Shown: positions 9,442 through 18,454 of the stretch, piece by piece
Layout of the letters: every line of letters starts with the position of its first letter
Position numbering within the stretch: position 1 is the first letter of the stretch
Assembly (NCBI RefSeq): GCF_030248535.1
Contig: NZ_JAHGAJ010000025.1
Coordinates: 172,025 to 236,024, forward strand
Direction of reading: 5' to 3'
From: Vibrio sp. D404a
Lineage (GTDB): Bacteria > Pseudomonadota > Gammaproteobacteria > Enterobacterales > Vibrionaceae
DNA length: 64,000 nt
Position numbers and translations under genes: made by a program
Notes under the pieces: model-generated
Told to the model about the DNA's origin: nothing
What the model saw: only the letters and a program-made list of their open reading frames with translations
The model's database searches: none

Positions 9442-9915
9442 AAAGACTTCCTACTGCAGAGATATTGTTTTTTACTTGGTTCTAAGACCCTTTGGTGACT
9501 TTACTTTGCGAGTTATCGCTCAAAATAAATACACATCGGTTTACAGTATTTGTCTGTTCAAAAAATGTAAATGCGCCATTGGTCTAAACGTTAGGTTTAC
9601 ATAGTTTTGTTCTATAAATTTGACAGCGGTTAACTTTTTGCTGAATGTGTGAGCAACATATCGCAAGAAATTGTGGGAGGTGAGGGAAAAAATGAAGGCT
9701 GCTGGTGGAGCTTTTATGAGTGGATAAGCATATTTACATGCGTATACTTATAGCAATAGAGTTGATATGGATTCGGTGAAGGAGAAATTGAGGGAATTAT
9801 ATTGAATAAGGTAATTAAATGACCTTTTTCACTGTAGTTAAAATGATAGATAAAAATAATAAGAGCCAATAACTATTATCGACTCTTAATTTATCCAACT
9901 GACGTTGTCGTCTAA
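9442..9915. other. intergenic region, no gene seen
   Basis: 474 bp, AT-rich, between the start of the chemoreceptor gene and the end of the lipoprotein gene, both on the minus strand. It must hold the chemoreceptor promoter. A short inverted repeat (TAAAC-N5-GTTTA, near 9583-9600) and a weak hairpin near 9860-9890, possibly the lipoprotein terminator, are the only structures seen. Confidence 0.5.
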
Positions 9916-10281
9916 TTATAGTAAGCCAGTTTTAGTTTCAGTGCTTTGTTCACTATAAGTGTAATCTGAAACTTTACCTTTCTTATCTAAGGTGATGTAA
10001 AGAACCTGAGTTTCTGAATCAACACCTGAGAATAGGAACCCTACAAACGGGATGAAAGATGCTGGGTTGCTAGATGCACTTGAATATGTGTAAGTCAACT
10101 GCTTAGAGCCATCTGAAGAGAAACCTGTAGATGTTGGTTCACCTAGCATCGTGATTAGCTGCTGTTCAGTCGTTTGACCTTTCTCAACCTTGCTGATGGT
10201 CTCGTTGTCCATCTTAGTACCTTGTGAAGCACACGCTGTTAGCATAACAGTTAGTAAAAGTGCAGAAGCTTTTTTAATCAT
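9916..10281 (-). CDS. lipoprotein with BamE/SmpA-like fold
   Basis: 121 residues. The lipoprotein signal is MIKKASALLLTVMLTAC, with the lipidated Cys at residue 17. A short SmpA/OmlA-type domain follows (ISKVEKGQTTEQQLITMLGE, then strands ending in ITLDKKGKVSDYTY), the fold used by BamE and many small envelope lipoproteins. A hydrophobic FIPFVGFLFSG insertion lies in the middle. The role is unknown; likely inner or outer leaflet anchored in the envelope. Confidence 0.85.
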   Translation of the reverse strand: MIKKASALLLTVMLTACASQGTKMDNETISKVEKGQTTEQQLITMLGEPTSTGFSSDGSKQLTYTYSSASSNPASFIPFVGFLFSGVDSETQVLYITLDKKGKVSDYTYSEQSTETKTGLL

Positions 10282-10723
10282 AAATACCTCTCTGTGAATG
10301 TTTCGGGTACTGTCTTAAAAAACGAAAATTGCTTCAAGATACGAGAAATACCGAATAATCCACAAAATAATTCAATACAATATTTTTATTATTACTTTAG
10401 CTTTTCATTTTATTTTTGAGTTTTCATGCTTATGACTTGAATGGTCAATCTTTAATCATCTTTGGTTTAATAATTGCTCTTTATTAATTTATCTATTATT
10501 TATTGTATAAGATCTAAAAATGCTTGTTTTTAATCAAATAGATAGAGGGAATGATTTGGCTTATGTAATTAAATTTAATCAGTAAACTGTTTGTTGTTTA
10601 TTTGACCATTTACCATCAATGCGACAAGGCTAAGAATGGCTTTTGATAGAGGTTGCGCTTTGCTAGAATGCGGCGCTCTGTGACAATCCAGTCACGCCGT
10701 TATTGATTTAAGTGAGTAGATTC
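10282..10723. other. AT-rich intergenic region with divergent promoters
   Basis: About 440 bp with no credible gene, very AT-rich at 10370-10610. It separates the minus-strand lipoprotein gene from the plus-strand methyltransferase gene and carries their divergent promoters. Confidence 0.55.
10643..10669 (+). promoter_or_regulatory. candidate sigma-70 promoter of the TrmH-like gene
   Basis: TTGATA (-35) and an extended -10, TGCTAGAAT, separated by 15 bp, with a GC-rich discriminator (GCGGCGC) downstream. It lies about 55 bp before the ATG at 10724. Confidence 0.4.
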
Positions 10724-11236
10724 ATGAAGAAAAGCCAGGTGACGATTGGTTTAACGAATCCTAAAAGCCCAACCAATGTTGGCGCTGTGATGCGAGCTGC
10801 AGGCTGTTATCAAGTGGATGAAGTTAAATACACTGGTCAACGTTATGAAAAAGCAGCCAAATTTCATACTGATACCAAGAGTGCAACTCGCAATATTCCA
10901 CTGATCGGGGTTGATTCATTTCTCGATGACCTTGACCCAGAGACAAAGATTGTGTGTGTTGAACTAGCAGAAGGCGCGACGCCACTACCAAGGTTCCAAC
11001 ACCCAGAAAACGCTATCTACATCTTTGGTCCAGAAGACGGTTCGATTTCTCAAGACGTTGCAGATCGCGCTGATCATGTTGTGTATGTACCGACGGTTGG
11101 TTGTATGAACTTAGCGGCAACGGTGAATGTACTTCTTTACGATAGATTGGCTAAGTCTGATGATATGGACGAAAGCAACGAACTTATTAAAAAGAGCCGA
11201 GATAACCGCAATCACCTTCTAGTGAAAGAAAAATAG
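10724..11236 (+). CDS. SpoU/TrmH-family RNA methyltransferase
   Basis: About 170 residues. SPOUT fold with motif 1 (GLTNPKSPTNVGAVMRAAG), motif 2 (IYIFGPEDGSI) and motif 3 (VPTVGCMNLAATVNVLLYD), the C-terminal trefoil knot binding S-adenosylmethionine. The family 2'-O-methylates tRNA or rRNA; the exact target cannot be assigned. ATG 10724 is preferred because AAGTGAG lies about 7 nt upstream; a GTG at 10712 would add four residues. Monocistronic. Confidence 0.9.
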   Translation: MKKSQVTIGLTNPKSPTNVGAVMRAAGCYQVDEVKYTGQRYEKAAKFHTDTKSATRNIPLIGVDSFLDDLDPETKIVCVELAEGATPLPRFQHPENAIYIFGPEDGSISQDVADRADHVVYVPTVGCMNLAATVNVLLYDRLAKSDDMDESNELIKKSRDNRNHLLVKEK

Positions 11237-11334
11237 CAACAACTCGAGCTGTTGTTGATTCATGTGTTATCTAAGTGATTTCTTAGCGGGTATGATGTGG
11301 TCAAACTCTTCTCCGATGAAAGGCTAGATAACAC

Positions 11335-12177
11335 ATGGAAGATGATCAACTTCTTACGGCTTTAAAAAAACAACCTGTCCTTGACCTCTATTCGCTCTAT
11401 CAATCCCTCGAGCACAGAGGGACCTTATACTCATTGCTTGAAAAGCTTGCATCACTCAAAGACCAACACGCACTCGATACTCAGTTAAGCCCTTTGAAAC
11501 CGCATATTGAAAAGGTTTTGGCGCAGTTTGACGACCAAACACCTGATGCTGTGATCTTGGAAGCCGTGATCAGACAATCTGAAATTCAACAGCGAGGACA
11601 CAGCATGAGCCGCTATGTACTGACGTCGGATAACCACCGTCATTTTGCACCCCAAGCGGATTTGGTGGTATTTGGAGACTCGATTACTGAGTGGGCACCT
11701 TGGGCTGATATCTTCCGAGACATATCTATGGTGAATCGAGGTTTAGCCGGAGATACAACCGCTGGCATGCTAAGACGAATAGACACGACCTTGAACGTGA
11801 ATCCCAAGCTGATCTGCTTTATGGCGGGTATCAACGACCTTGCTCAAGGCTACTCTGTCGATCAAGTTTTCACAAACTATGTCGAGATCGTAGACACATG
11901 GCTCAAGCAAGGGATTAAGGTCGTTGTTCAATCAACGCTTTTTGTTGGAGAAAGCCTTCAAGGTTTGAATACTCAAGTTGAAGAACTGAACAGTCTGCTG
12001 AAAAGCTATTGTCATGAGAATGGGGTTCAGTTCTTAGATGTGAATGAAGTTTTGGCGCTCAATGGTGTGCTATTGGATGATTTCAGCTGCGATGACCTGC
12101 ACCTGAATGCCAAAGCTTATCAACAATGGTCGAGCCTACTCTTACCCGTTGTGCATCAATCATTATCCAGCGATTAA
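11335..12177 (+). CDS. SGNH/GDSL-type esterase
   Basis: 280 residues. An N-terminal helical extension of about 100 residues precedes an SGNH hydrolase domain. Block I is VVFGDSITEWAP (nucleophilic Ser), block II has Gly in NRGLAGDTTAGMLRR, block III is AGINDLAQG (Gly-x-Asn), and block V is DDLHLNAKAY with the Asp-x-x-His pair. All four catalytic-site positions are intact. No signal peptide is seen, so it is cytoplasmic; substrate unknown. The helical N-terminal extension is unusual for minimal family members. Confidence 0.88.
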   Translation: MEDDQLLTALKKQPVLDLYSLYQSLEHRGTLYSLLEKLASLKDQHALDTQLSPLKPHIEKVLAQFDDQTPDAVILEAVIRQSEIQQRGHSMSRYVLTSDNHRHFAPQADLVVFGDSITEWAPWADIFRDISMVNRGLAGDTTAGMLRRIDTTLNVNPKLICFMAGINDLAQGYSVDQVFTNYVEIVDTWLKQGIKVVVQSTLFVGESLQGLNTQVEELNSLLKSYCHENGVQFLDVNEVLALNGVLLDDFSCDDLHLNAKAYQQWSSLLLPVVHQSLSSD

Positions 12178-12206
12178 ACAGAAACCTTATTTGTTAGCAC
12201 ATAAAA

Positions 12207-12254
12207 AATCGGCTAACTCATGATGGCGGGGAACCATATTTGAGTTAGCCGATT
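12207..12254. terminator. strong bidirectional terminator
   Basis: Perfect 14-bp stem (AATCGGCTAACTCA with its complement) with a 20-nt loop. A-rich and T-containing flanks allow use by the convergent esterase and amylase genes. Confidence 0.8.
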
Positions 12255-12331
12255 CGTTTAATCAGCGTTGCTAGCCAGTGATTAGCCAGCTAAATAGGCG
12301 CTAATACGTGTCGTCGATGCTGTTGTTGAGA

Positions 12332-14350
12332 CTAGGGACACTTTGAAGCCATAACTTGCAGTGGCTTACCTGCATCGTCAAACTTCAAGCTCCAAACATA
12401 CTTCCCGCCGTCACGGATGGTAACAGCGGTATCTTTACCATAACCGCCTTTGGTTAGCGCAGCCTCTTGACCGAGTTTGATGCTTAGCCCATCAGCCGTG
12501 TATTGCGGAGACCAAGACTTAGACGCATATTGCATGCGGTAGCTGCCCGGTTTCTCGTTAGTCACAACTTGATAGGTGTTGTCACCACGGTAGGTAAAGG
12601 CTCTGCCTTCTTTGTGTTTCCAGCCAGAGTCAGCGAAGTTGCCTACGACGTATAGCTTACTGTTTACTGGGCCCGCTTCAGATACGACAGGGTTATCACA
12701 CTGAGCCATAAAGCCTTGGCCAGAGACTGGCGCGCTCGCCATCGCCGCAGCGACAGGTCCTGCAGCACTTGGTTTATCTACGCTCAAGAATCGACCTTCA
12801 AATGGTGCTAGCTCAATTTGGTAGCTGTCACCGAATGCGGCGATTTTGTCTTGAGTGAGCAGGTCGCTCAGTCCAGCGTCAGAGCCAGATTGTTTCTTAG
12901 TGAGCTCTAGCGTGTAAGCTTTGTCAGTGACGTTAATGGCGTAGATGATCGCTTCGTTGTCGCCGCCTTTGTGGTCGACGTAAACGGATTCGTTAGCAAG
13001 TAGGTGAGTTCGCTTACCTTGAGACAGTGCCGGGTGGTCTTGGCGAAGTGTCATCAGAGTTGTCACATACTGCTTGAGATCTTGCTCGCGAGCATTGAGC
13101 TCAGCGGTTACCCCTTCCACTTTACCGCTGGTACGCGCCACGTGGTCGTCACACAGCCCAGGAATGGCACAGTCGTCCCACACTTTGTCAGCAAATCCAT
13201 CTAACTGGTCACCAATCTCATCACCATAGTAAGTGGTGATTGGGCCTGTGTAAGCGGCTTGGAATGAGAACGCCGCTTTGTAACGTTGCCAATATTCATC
13301 GTCTTCCGGTGAAGCAATATCACCACGTTGCAGCAAGTCTCCAAAACGCACCAGGTCGTGGTTACCAATCATAAGGTTTGGTTTTGCGTGGTCTGGGTAG
13401 AGTGAGTGCAATGACATGCCTTCCGCTAGCCACTCACCACCTTTACCGCCAACACCGGCTTCGTTTACAGCAAGGGTTTCCGTTAAGCGGTAACGCACAG
13501 GGAAGTCAAACGCAGAGCAGAGTGCCGGAGAGCTATTAGTACCATAGCCTGTTTCGATAATGCGGTTTTCTCCCGCCCAAATCTCAGCAACCATGTAGCC
13601 AAGCGGATTAACGGTTTCACCCTCTGAGTTTACGTATTCAACTTCTGCAGAAGCGACATCAACACTCTCACGAATTTCTGCCCATGCGTCTTTTGGTACT
13701 TGATACGCTTGGTCAAGACGCCAGCCATCAATCTTAAGTTCTTTGATCCAGTAAGTCGCGACCTCTTTGTAGAACTCTAAACTCTCTGGGTAAGCGACAG
13801 GGTTGTTCTCGCCTTGTGGTAGTTTACCAGTAGGTGAAGGCGCAACATTACCTTTGTGGTGACCGAATACGCCATCAAAGAATACGTATAAGCCGCGAGC
13901 GTGCGCCTCTTCTACTAGCTGTTTAGCTTGCTCTAACGTACCGAATCGTGGGTCGATACTGAAATAGTCAGTGGCGAAGTAGCCCGTTGCATCGAGTCTA
14001 TCTGCCCAGTGGTCTTGTCCTGCAACAGGCTCAGAATTGAAGATAGGTGTTAGCCAAATACCATTCATTCCCAGCGATTGAATGTAATCGAGTGAGTCGA
14101 TGATGCCCTGAATATCGCCTTTATGGTGGCTAGTGCCGTAACCGGTACCGTGACCGATAGAGTCATCGCCATTCACAAAGCTTTCGACCATTACTTGGTA
14201 GATACGCAGGTCGTTGATTTCTGCGCTGTGTGTGGTTTGACATTGGTAGGCATTGAGGTCGACCTGCTCAGAGGTCTCGGTTGTAGACTGGCATCCAGCT
14301 AAGAGTGCGAAAGAAACCGCTAAAGCCGTCGTAGTTAGGGTGCGTTTCAC
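12332..14350 (-). CDS. lipoprotein alpha-amylase (GH13)
   Basis: 672 residues. A lipoprotein signal, with Cys about residue 20 in ALLAGCQST, anchors it in the envelope. The GH13 barrel shows region I-like YFATDYFSIDPRFG, region II DGWRLDQAYQVP (catalytic Asp), region III MVAEIWAG (acid/base Glu) and region IV MIGNHDLVRFG. A C-terminal domain (~560-672) looks like a beta-sandwich carbohydrate-binding module. The GTG start at 14350 is chosen because TAAGGAC lies just upstream and gives a proper signal peptide; the longer reading from 14416 would bury it. It degrades alpha-glucan at the cell surface or periplasm. Confidence 0.92.
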   Translation of the reverse strand: MKRTLTTTALAVSFALLAGCQSTTETSEQVDLNAYQCQTTHSAEINDLRIYQVMVESFVNGDDSIGHGTGYGTSHHKGDIQGIIDSLDYIQSLGMNGIWLTPIFNSEPVAGQDHWADRLDATGYFATDYFSIDPRFGTLEQAKQLVEEAHARGLYVFFDGVFGHHKGNVAPSPTGKLPQGENNPVAYPESLEFYKEVATYWIKELKIDGWRLDQAYQVPKDAWAEIRESVDVASAEVEYVNSEGETVNPLGYMVAEIWAGENRIIETGYGTNSSPALCSAFDFPVRYRLTETLAVNEAGVGGKGGEWLAEGMSLHSLYPDHAKPNLMIGNHDLVRFGDLLQRGDIASPEDDEYWQRYKAAFSFQAAYTGPITTYYGDEIGDQLDGFADKVWDDCAIPGLCDDHVARTSGKVEGVTAELNAREQDLKQYVTTLMTLRQDHPALSQGKRTHLLANESVYVDHKGGDNEAIIYAINVTDKAYTLELTKKQSGSDAGLSDLLTQDKIAAFGDSYQIELAPFEGRFLSVDKPSAAGPVAAAMASAPVSGQGFMAQCDNPVVSEAGPVNSKLYVVGNFADSGWKHKEGRAFTYRGDNTYQVVTNEKPGSYRMQYASKSWSPQYTADGLSIKLGQEAALTKGGYGKDTAVTIRDGGKYVWSLKFDDAGKPLQVMASKCP

Positions 14351-14809
14351 GTTCAAGTCCTTATTATTGTGTTTTGCTTCATTATTGACCAAGTGAAACA
14401 GAGGCAAATCATCCATAAATCAAAGGGCTGAGGATGAGAAAAAGGGCTGAGAGATCTCAGTCACAATAAATTTACATTTCACTGCCCGGAATATGATTTG
14501 GTGCAAAATTATTCACCGATAAAAGGTATGCAGTTGAGTAAAAATAGTTTGTTGGAACGCTTTTCCAATAACCCTCGGCCTAACACAATTTTGGTTCTGT
14601 CTACGAGGTCACTTTCTGTTATCGCAAAATGCACAGTCAGCACTTTATAAAAGAATTGTTATGGTGTTTTATGTGAAATGTTAATGGTTGTGGGCGATTT
14701 CATTGTTTCTCTAAAACAATACGCTTGGTTGGCGTGGCTTATTTAACATCCTAACTCTTTGAATCATTGACGCTTACTGTGAATTGTTCGATAAGAAAGA
14801 GTAAAGAAT
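14351..14809. other. divergent intergenic region
   Basis: 459 bp between the amylase and the sensor-kinase gene, holding promoters for both. No gene seen. I found no convincing operator. Confidence 0.5.
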
Positions 14810-16774
14810 GTGAGTAGTGATTCTTCCCAATTTGTAGACGATGAATATCGCTTTGAGCCCACGTTGCGGGCGAAGTTTTCACGTCGAAGGTGGTTCAATT
14901 GGAAAGGCATTGAACTGCGTTTGGTGTTGGCTTTAGCGATGCTGTCGATGACGACGATCTTTCTTTCGGTCTTTTCTAGTTTCACTTTTGATATTCTCAA
15001 TCAGCGCCTTGTTGAGCTGAAAGAGCAAGAGATCCCCGCGCTCGACAATGCGGCTCGCCTGAACGACAGAGTCAGAGAAGTCATCACAACCTCTTCCCAA
15101 CTCAGTGGTGCTGAATCCAACCTAGAGCGCCAACAAGCGATGCTGCGAATTGAACAGGCCATTTCGGAGATGAAAGGCATCATGGTTCAATTTCCCGACT
15201 ACCACTCTTACTTCAAGGATCTTATCTCACAAGTTCACAATAGCTTGAGCTTGCTCTATCAAAGTGAAATAGAGTCGCAGCAGCTCAACAAAGAGTTACG
15301 TAACCTGCTAGAAGGTTTCTATCCATTGCTCCAACAAGCCAGTGACGCACTCGATGATCTCCCTCAATCGAGTAAGCAGCAGATTGATTTTGCCCAACTA
15401 AAGGCACTGCTCTACTATCAACTGGGTTTGGTCGAGAAGCTCTACAACGATTCTAGCTTCAATGAACTCGATTACACTGGATACCGTCTAGAGCAGGTCG
15501 GTGAAGAGTGGTGGGGCATTTGGGCGAGTGGAGATTTAAGGAGTGAATTTCCTGAGTTAGATGAACAGTTGATGGTGATCTATAGCCTGGCGTCTAGTAC
15601 AAGCACTCTGTACGAGTTAAAAAATAAGGCGCTCGATCACCGTTATCAAGAGATGTACTTTCTACAAAATAGCCGAGAGCACCTCAACCAGCTCACGGTT
15701 CAAATTGAAAGCCACACCAGCAAGGTGAATGGCAATATCGATCAATCCATTCAGCAAGCCCAGCAGTCTCTGCTTTCAAATCAGCGACTGTCTCTGTTTC
15801 TCTCCCTGTTTAGCGTATTAGCCGCAGCGGCGATATCTTGGTTCTATGTACGAAAGAGTGTTTTAGAGCGCCTCTTGCAGCTAAAAGACAATATGTTCGC
15901 TATCTCTACTGGGCATCTGGATACCGAAGTCGCGATTCGTGGTCGCGATGAAGTGACGCAAATGGCTAAGTATTTAAGGGTATTCCAAACTACCGCTAAG
16001 GTCGTGAAACAGACCAATCGTAAGCTCGAAGCTGAGGTTATCGAGCGCACTATTGCTGAAGAGAAATTGCGCGTGACCCAAGATGAGCTGATTCAAGCAG
16101 GTAAGCTTGCGGCTTTGGGGCAGTTGAGTGTCGGCATTACACATGAAATTAACCAGCCTCTTACCGCGGTGAATAGCCATGTTCGCAGTGCACAGTTGTG
16201 GTTGGAAAAAGAACGTCCGGATAAGGCGGCGAACAACCTGCAGAAGATCGAGATATTACTAGAGAAAGTCGCAGCGATTACCCGTCACCTGAAAGCATTT
16301 TCGCGTAAGAGCGATGGCAAGCTAACCAGTGTTGTATTGAACGATGTGATTAGCGATGCGATTGACTTGTTTGAAACTCGCCAAAGCGGAGTCAACATTG
16401 AGTATTTACCGAATCGGGCACTGTTGGTTCGAGCCAATAGCATCCGCTTAGAACAAGTATTGGTGAATCTAATTAGCAATGCGTTAGATGCTATCGAGCA
16501 CAAAGAACAACCTAAGTTAATCATTTCTACCTCTGAGCACTCAGAGACCATCGAAGTATCAGTCAAAGACAACGGTTTAGGTATTCCTCAAGAGGATCTC
16601 CCGCACTTGTTTGACCCATTTTATTCACGAAAAAGCTCTGGAAAAGGGCTCGGACTTGGTTTGTCCATTGCTTACAACATCATAAAAGACTTTGGTGGTT
16701 CGATTCATGTGGAATCTCAAGAACACCAAGGCACAACTTTCATCGTCACTCTACCAAAAGGCACACACTCATGA
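14810..16774 (+). CDS. sensor histidine kinase, DctB/PgtB-like
   Basis: 654 residues. TM1 at ~37-60 follows a 35-residue cytoplasmic lead. A large, mostly helical periplasmic domain with coiled-coil character spans ~61-322, TM2 is at ~325-345, then HAMP (~345-400), a short coiled coil, HisKA with the phospho-accepting His445 in GITHEINQPLTAVN, and HATPase_c with DNGLGIPQEDL and GKGLGLGLSIAYN. Start is GTG at 14810 after AAGAAAGAG. The stop overlaps the response-regulator start by 4 bp. Position ahead of a phosphodiesterase and PhnD-type importer suggests it senses an organophosphate (inference). Confidence 0.92.
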   Translation: MSSDSSQFVDDEYRFEPTLRAKFSRRRWFNWKGIELRLVLALAMLSMTTIFLSVFSSFTFDILNQRLVELKEQEIPALDNAARLNDRVREVITTSSQLSGAESNLERQQAMLRIEQAISEMKGIMVQFPDYHSYFKDLISQVHNSLSLLYQSEIESQQLNKELRNLLEGFYPLLQQASDALDDLPQSSKQQIDFAQLKALLYYQLGLVEKLYNDSSFNELDYTGYRLEQVGEEWWGIWASGDLRSEFPELDEQLMVIYSLASSTSTLYELKNKALDHRYQEMYFLQNSREHLNQLTVQIESHTSKVNGNIDQSIQQAQQSLLSNQRLSLFLSLFSVLAAAAISWFYVRKSVLERLLQLKDNMFAISTGHLDTEVAIRGRDEVTQMAKYLRVFQTTAKVVKQTNRKLEAEVIERTIAEEKLRVTQDELIQAGKLAALGQLSVGITHEINQPLTAVNSHVRSAQLWLEKERPDKAANNLQKIEILLEKVAAITRHLKAFSRKSDGKLTSVVLNDVISDAIDLFETRQSGVNIEYLPNRALLVRANSIRLEQVLVNLISNALDAIEHKEQPKLIISTSEHSETIEVSVKDNGLGIPQEDLPHLFDPFYSRKSSGKGLGLGLSIAYNIIKDFGGSIHVESQEHQGTTFIVTLPKGTHS

Positions 16775-18123
16775 CCCAAGACAACCACATTATTTTGATT
16801 GATGACGAACTGGACGTTGTCGAAGCGGTGAGTGAAATGCTTGAGCTCGAGGGATTCAACGTCACCAGTTACACCGACCCTAATTTGGCACTCAAGTCGT
16901 TGAAGGGAAGCAGCCAGTCTGTGGTGTTGAGTGATGTTCGAATGCCGAAAATCGATGGGTTGAGTTTGGTTAGCGCGATTCAACACCGAGCACCGAACGT
17001 ACAAGTGTTATTGATGAGTGGTCACGGTGACATACCTATGGCGATTGAAGCGATGAAGCTGGGTGCGTTTGATTTCTTAGAAAAACCATTGGATACCGGT
17101 GAGTTGGTAGAGAAGCTCAATCTCGCACTAGCGCAATGTCAGAGCAGCAGCTCTCAAACCTCTGGTGAGAGTGAAGAGAGTGACCTACCAATCGAGTCTG
17201 TCGTTATCGGTCAATCAAAGGGCATGGAGAGTATTCGCAAACAGGTTCTCGCTTTAGCACACACAGGTGTGGATACCATAATTAATGGTGAAACGGGTAC
17301 TGGTAAAGAGGTGATAGCAAGGGCGCTTCATCAATTTAGCCGACGAAAAGCCAAACCGTTTGTAGCGATTAACTGTGGCGGTATGACAGAGAGCATCATT
17401 GAGAGTGAACTGTTTGGCCACGAGGCAGGGTCGTTCACCAGTGCCAATAAAAAACGCATTGGCAAAATAGAGCAGGCGAGTGGTGGAACCCTATTCCTTG
17501 ATGAAATCGAAAGTATGCCTATCGCGGTGCAAATCAAATTACTGCGAGTGATTCAGGAGCGAACCATTGAGCGTGTTGGCGGGAATGAACTGATCCCTGT
17601 TGATATTGTTGTGGTTGCGGCAAGCAAAGCCGATCTCGCTAGCCTGAGTGAGTCGGGTGAGTTTAGAGCCGATCTTTTCTATCGCTTGAATATCGCTAGT
17701 CTGAATCTGCCGGCTCTACGCCATCGTAAAGAGGACATTCAACTGTTGTTTCGACACTTTGTTGTTCAAGCTAGCCACAAATACAAGACTCGTCCATCGA
17801 CAATTTACCCTGAGCAGATCCAGCAGTTGTGTCGACATGAGTGGCCGGGCAACGTGCGTGAGCTCCGTAATGTCGCAGACCGTTTTGTGTTGGGTATTGT
17901 GGGTGATGGTTTCGATCTGCAATCGCCAAGCTGTGAGTCGACCAGTGGTGAATTTGCATTTGAGAAACAGATGGAGCAGTACGAGCGTAACGTGTTAACA
18001 GAAGCTTTGATAGAGAGCGCTGGCAACATCAACGATGTGTCTAACAAGCTTAACTTACCCCGTAAAACCTTGTACCGAAAAATGAAAAAGCATCAGCTTG
18101 ATAAAGAGAGTTTCAAAATATAG
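16771..18123 (+). CDS. sigma-54 dependent response regulator, DctD/PgtA-like
   Basis: 450 residues. Receiver domain 1-120 with acidic pocket DD (11-12) and phospho-acceptor Asp55 in VVLSDVRMPK; AAA+ domain ~147-380 with Walker A GETGTGKE and Walker B GGTLFLDEIE; Fis-type HTH at the C terminus (NDVSNKLNLPRKTLYRKM). The sigma-54 contact loop reads GSFTSA instead of canonical GAFTGA. Two -24/-12 promoters sit immediately downstream (18258, 19895), making the following two transcription units its obvious targets. Confidence 0.93.
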   Translation: MTQDNHIILIDDELDVVEAVSEMLELEGFNVTSYTDPNLALKSLKGSSQSVVLSDVRMPKIDGLSLVSAIQHRAPNVQVLLMSGHGDIPMAIEAMKLGAFDFLEKPLDTGELVEKLNLALAQCQSSSSQTSGESEESDLPIESVVIGQSKGMESIRKQVLALAHTGVDTIINGETGTGKEVIARALHQFSRRKAKPFVAINCGGMTESIIESELFGHEAGSFTSANKKRIGKIEQASGGTLFLDEIESMPIAVQIKLLRVIQERTIERVGGNELIPVDIVVVAASKADLASLSESGEFRADLFYRLNIASLNLPALRHRKEDIQLLFRHFVVQASHKYKTRPSTIYPEQIQQLCRHEWPGNVRELRNVADRFVLGIVGDGFDLQSPSCESTSGEFAFEKQMEQYERNVLTEALIESAGNINDVSNKLNLPRKTLYRKMKKHQLDKESFKI

Positions 18124-18158
18124 TCGTTCAAAACATAGTTCGTTCCAAACATAGTCAG
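18112..18158 (+). repeat. three imperfect 15-16 bp tandem copies at the regulator 3' end
   Basis: TTCAAAATATAGTCG, TTCAAAACATAGTTCG and TTCCAAACATAGTCAG lie head to tail. The first encodes the last codons (FKI) and the stop of the response regulator; the others lie after the stop. Looks like slippage duplication of the gene end. Confidence 0.6.
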
Positions 18159-18180
18159 GGTGAAAAGGATAAAACTGATA

Positions 18181-18199
18181 AGACAGTAATGACCCATTT
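18181..18199 (+). promoter_or_regulatory. candidate upstream activator site for the sigma-54 regulator
   Basis: AGACAGTAATGACCCATTT resembles the two sites before the ABC transporter operon (shared core GACA-N4-TGAC-Y-CA). It starts 78 bp before the GG of the -24 element, against 76 bp for the nearer site of the other promoter. Confidence 0.5.
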
Positions 18200-18257
18200 A
18201 ATTAATCAATAAATTAATATCCACTTCAAGTGTTTGTAATATAAGGTTTTTAATATT

Positions 18258-18273
18258 TGGCACAATGCCTGCA
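18258..18273 (+). promoter_or_regulatory. sigma-54 (-24/-12) promoter of the phosphodiesterase gene
   Basis: TGGCACAATGCCTGCA: GG (18259-18260) and GC (18271-18272) separated by exactly 10 bp, matching the RpoN consensus TGGCAC-N5-TTGC at nearly all positions. Confidence 0.8.
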
Positions 18274-18282
18274 CTTCACTAT

Positions 18283-18330
18283 TGCGGCTTAAAGCCATTG
18301 CTGCGTATAAGCATTGTGGTTTAAGCCGCA
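18283..18330 (+). promoter_or_regulatory. long hairpin in the leader of the phosphodiesterase mRNA
   Basis: TGCGGCTTAAA (18283-18293) pairs perfectly with TTTAAGCCGCA (18320-18330). The 26-nt interior also contains a short TGCT/AGCA pair. It begins about 10 bp after the -12 element, so it lies at the start of the transcript. No U-tract follows at once. It could stabilise the mRNA, attenuate transcription, or be a DNA operator. Confidence 0.5.
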
Positions 18331-18454
18331 GGCAGGCTATCAGTCTCCGTATTGCATCCGTATCTTTTATTGATGAGCGGAAGCGTTAAGGTGGAGACTG
18401 AATGGCCAAATTAAGGAAAGTAAAAATAATTGCTTGTTGCAAGGAGATACAAAC

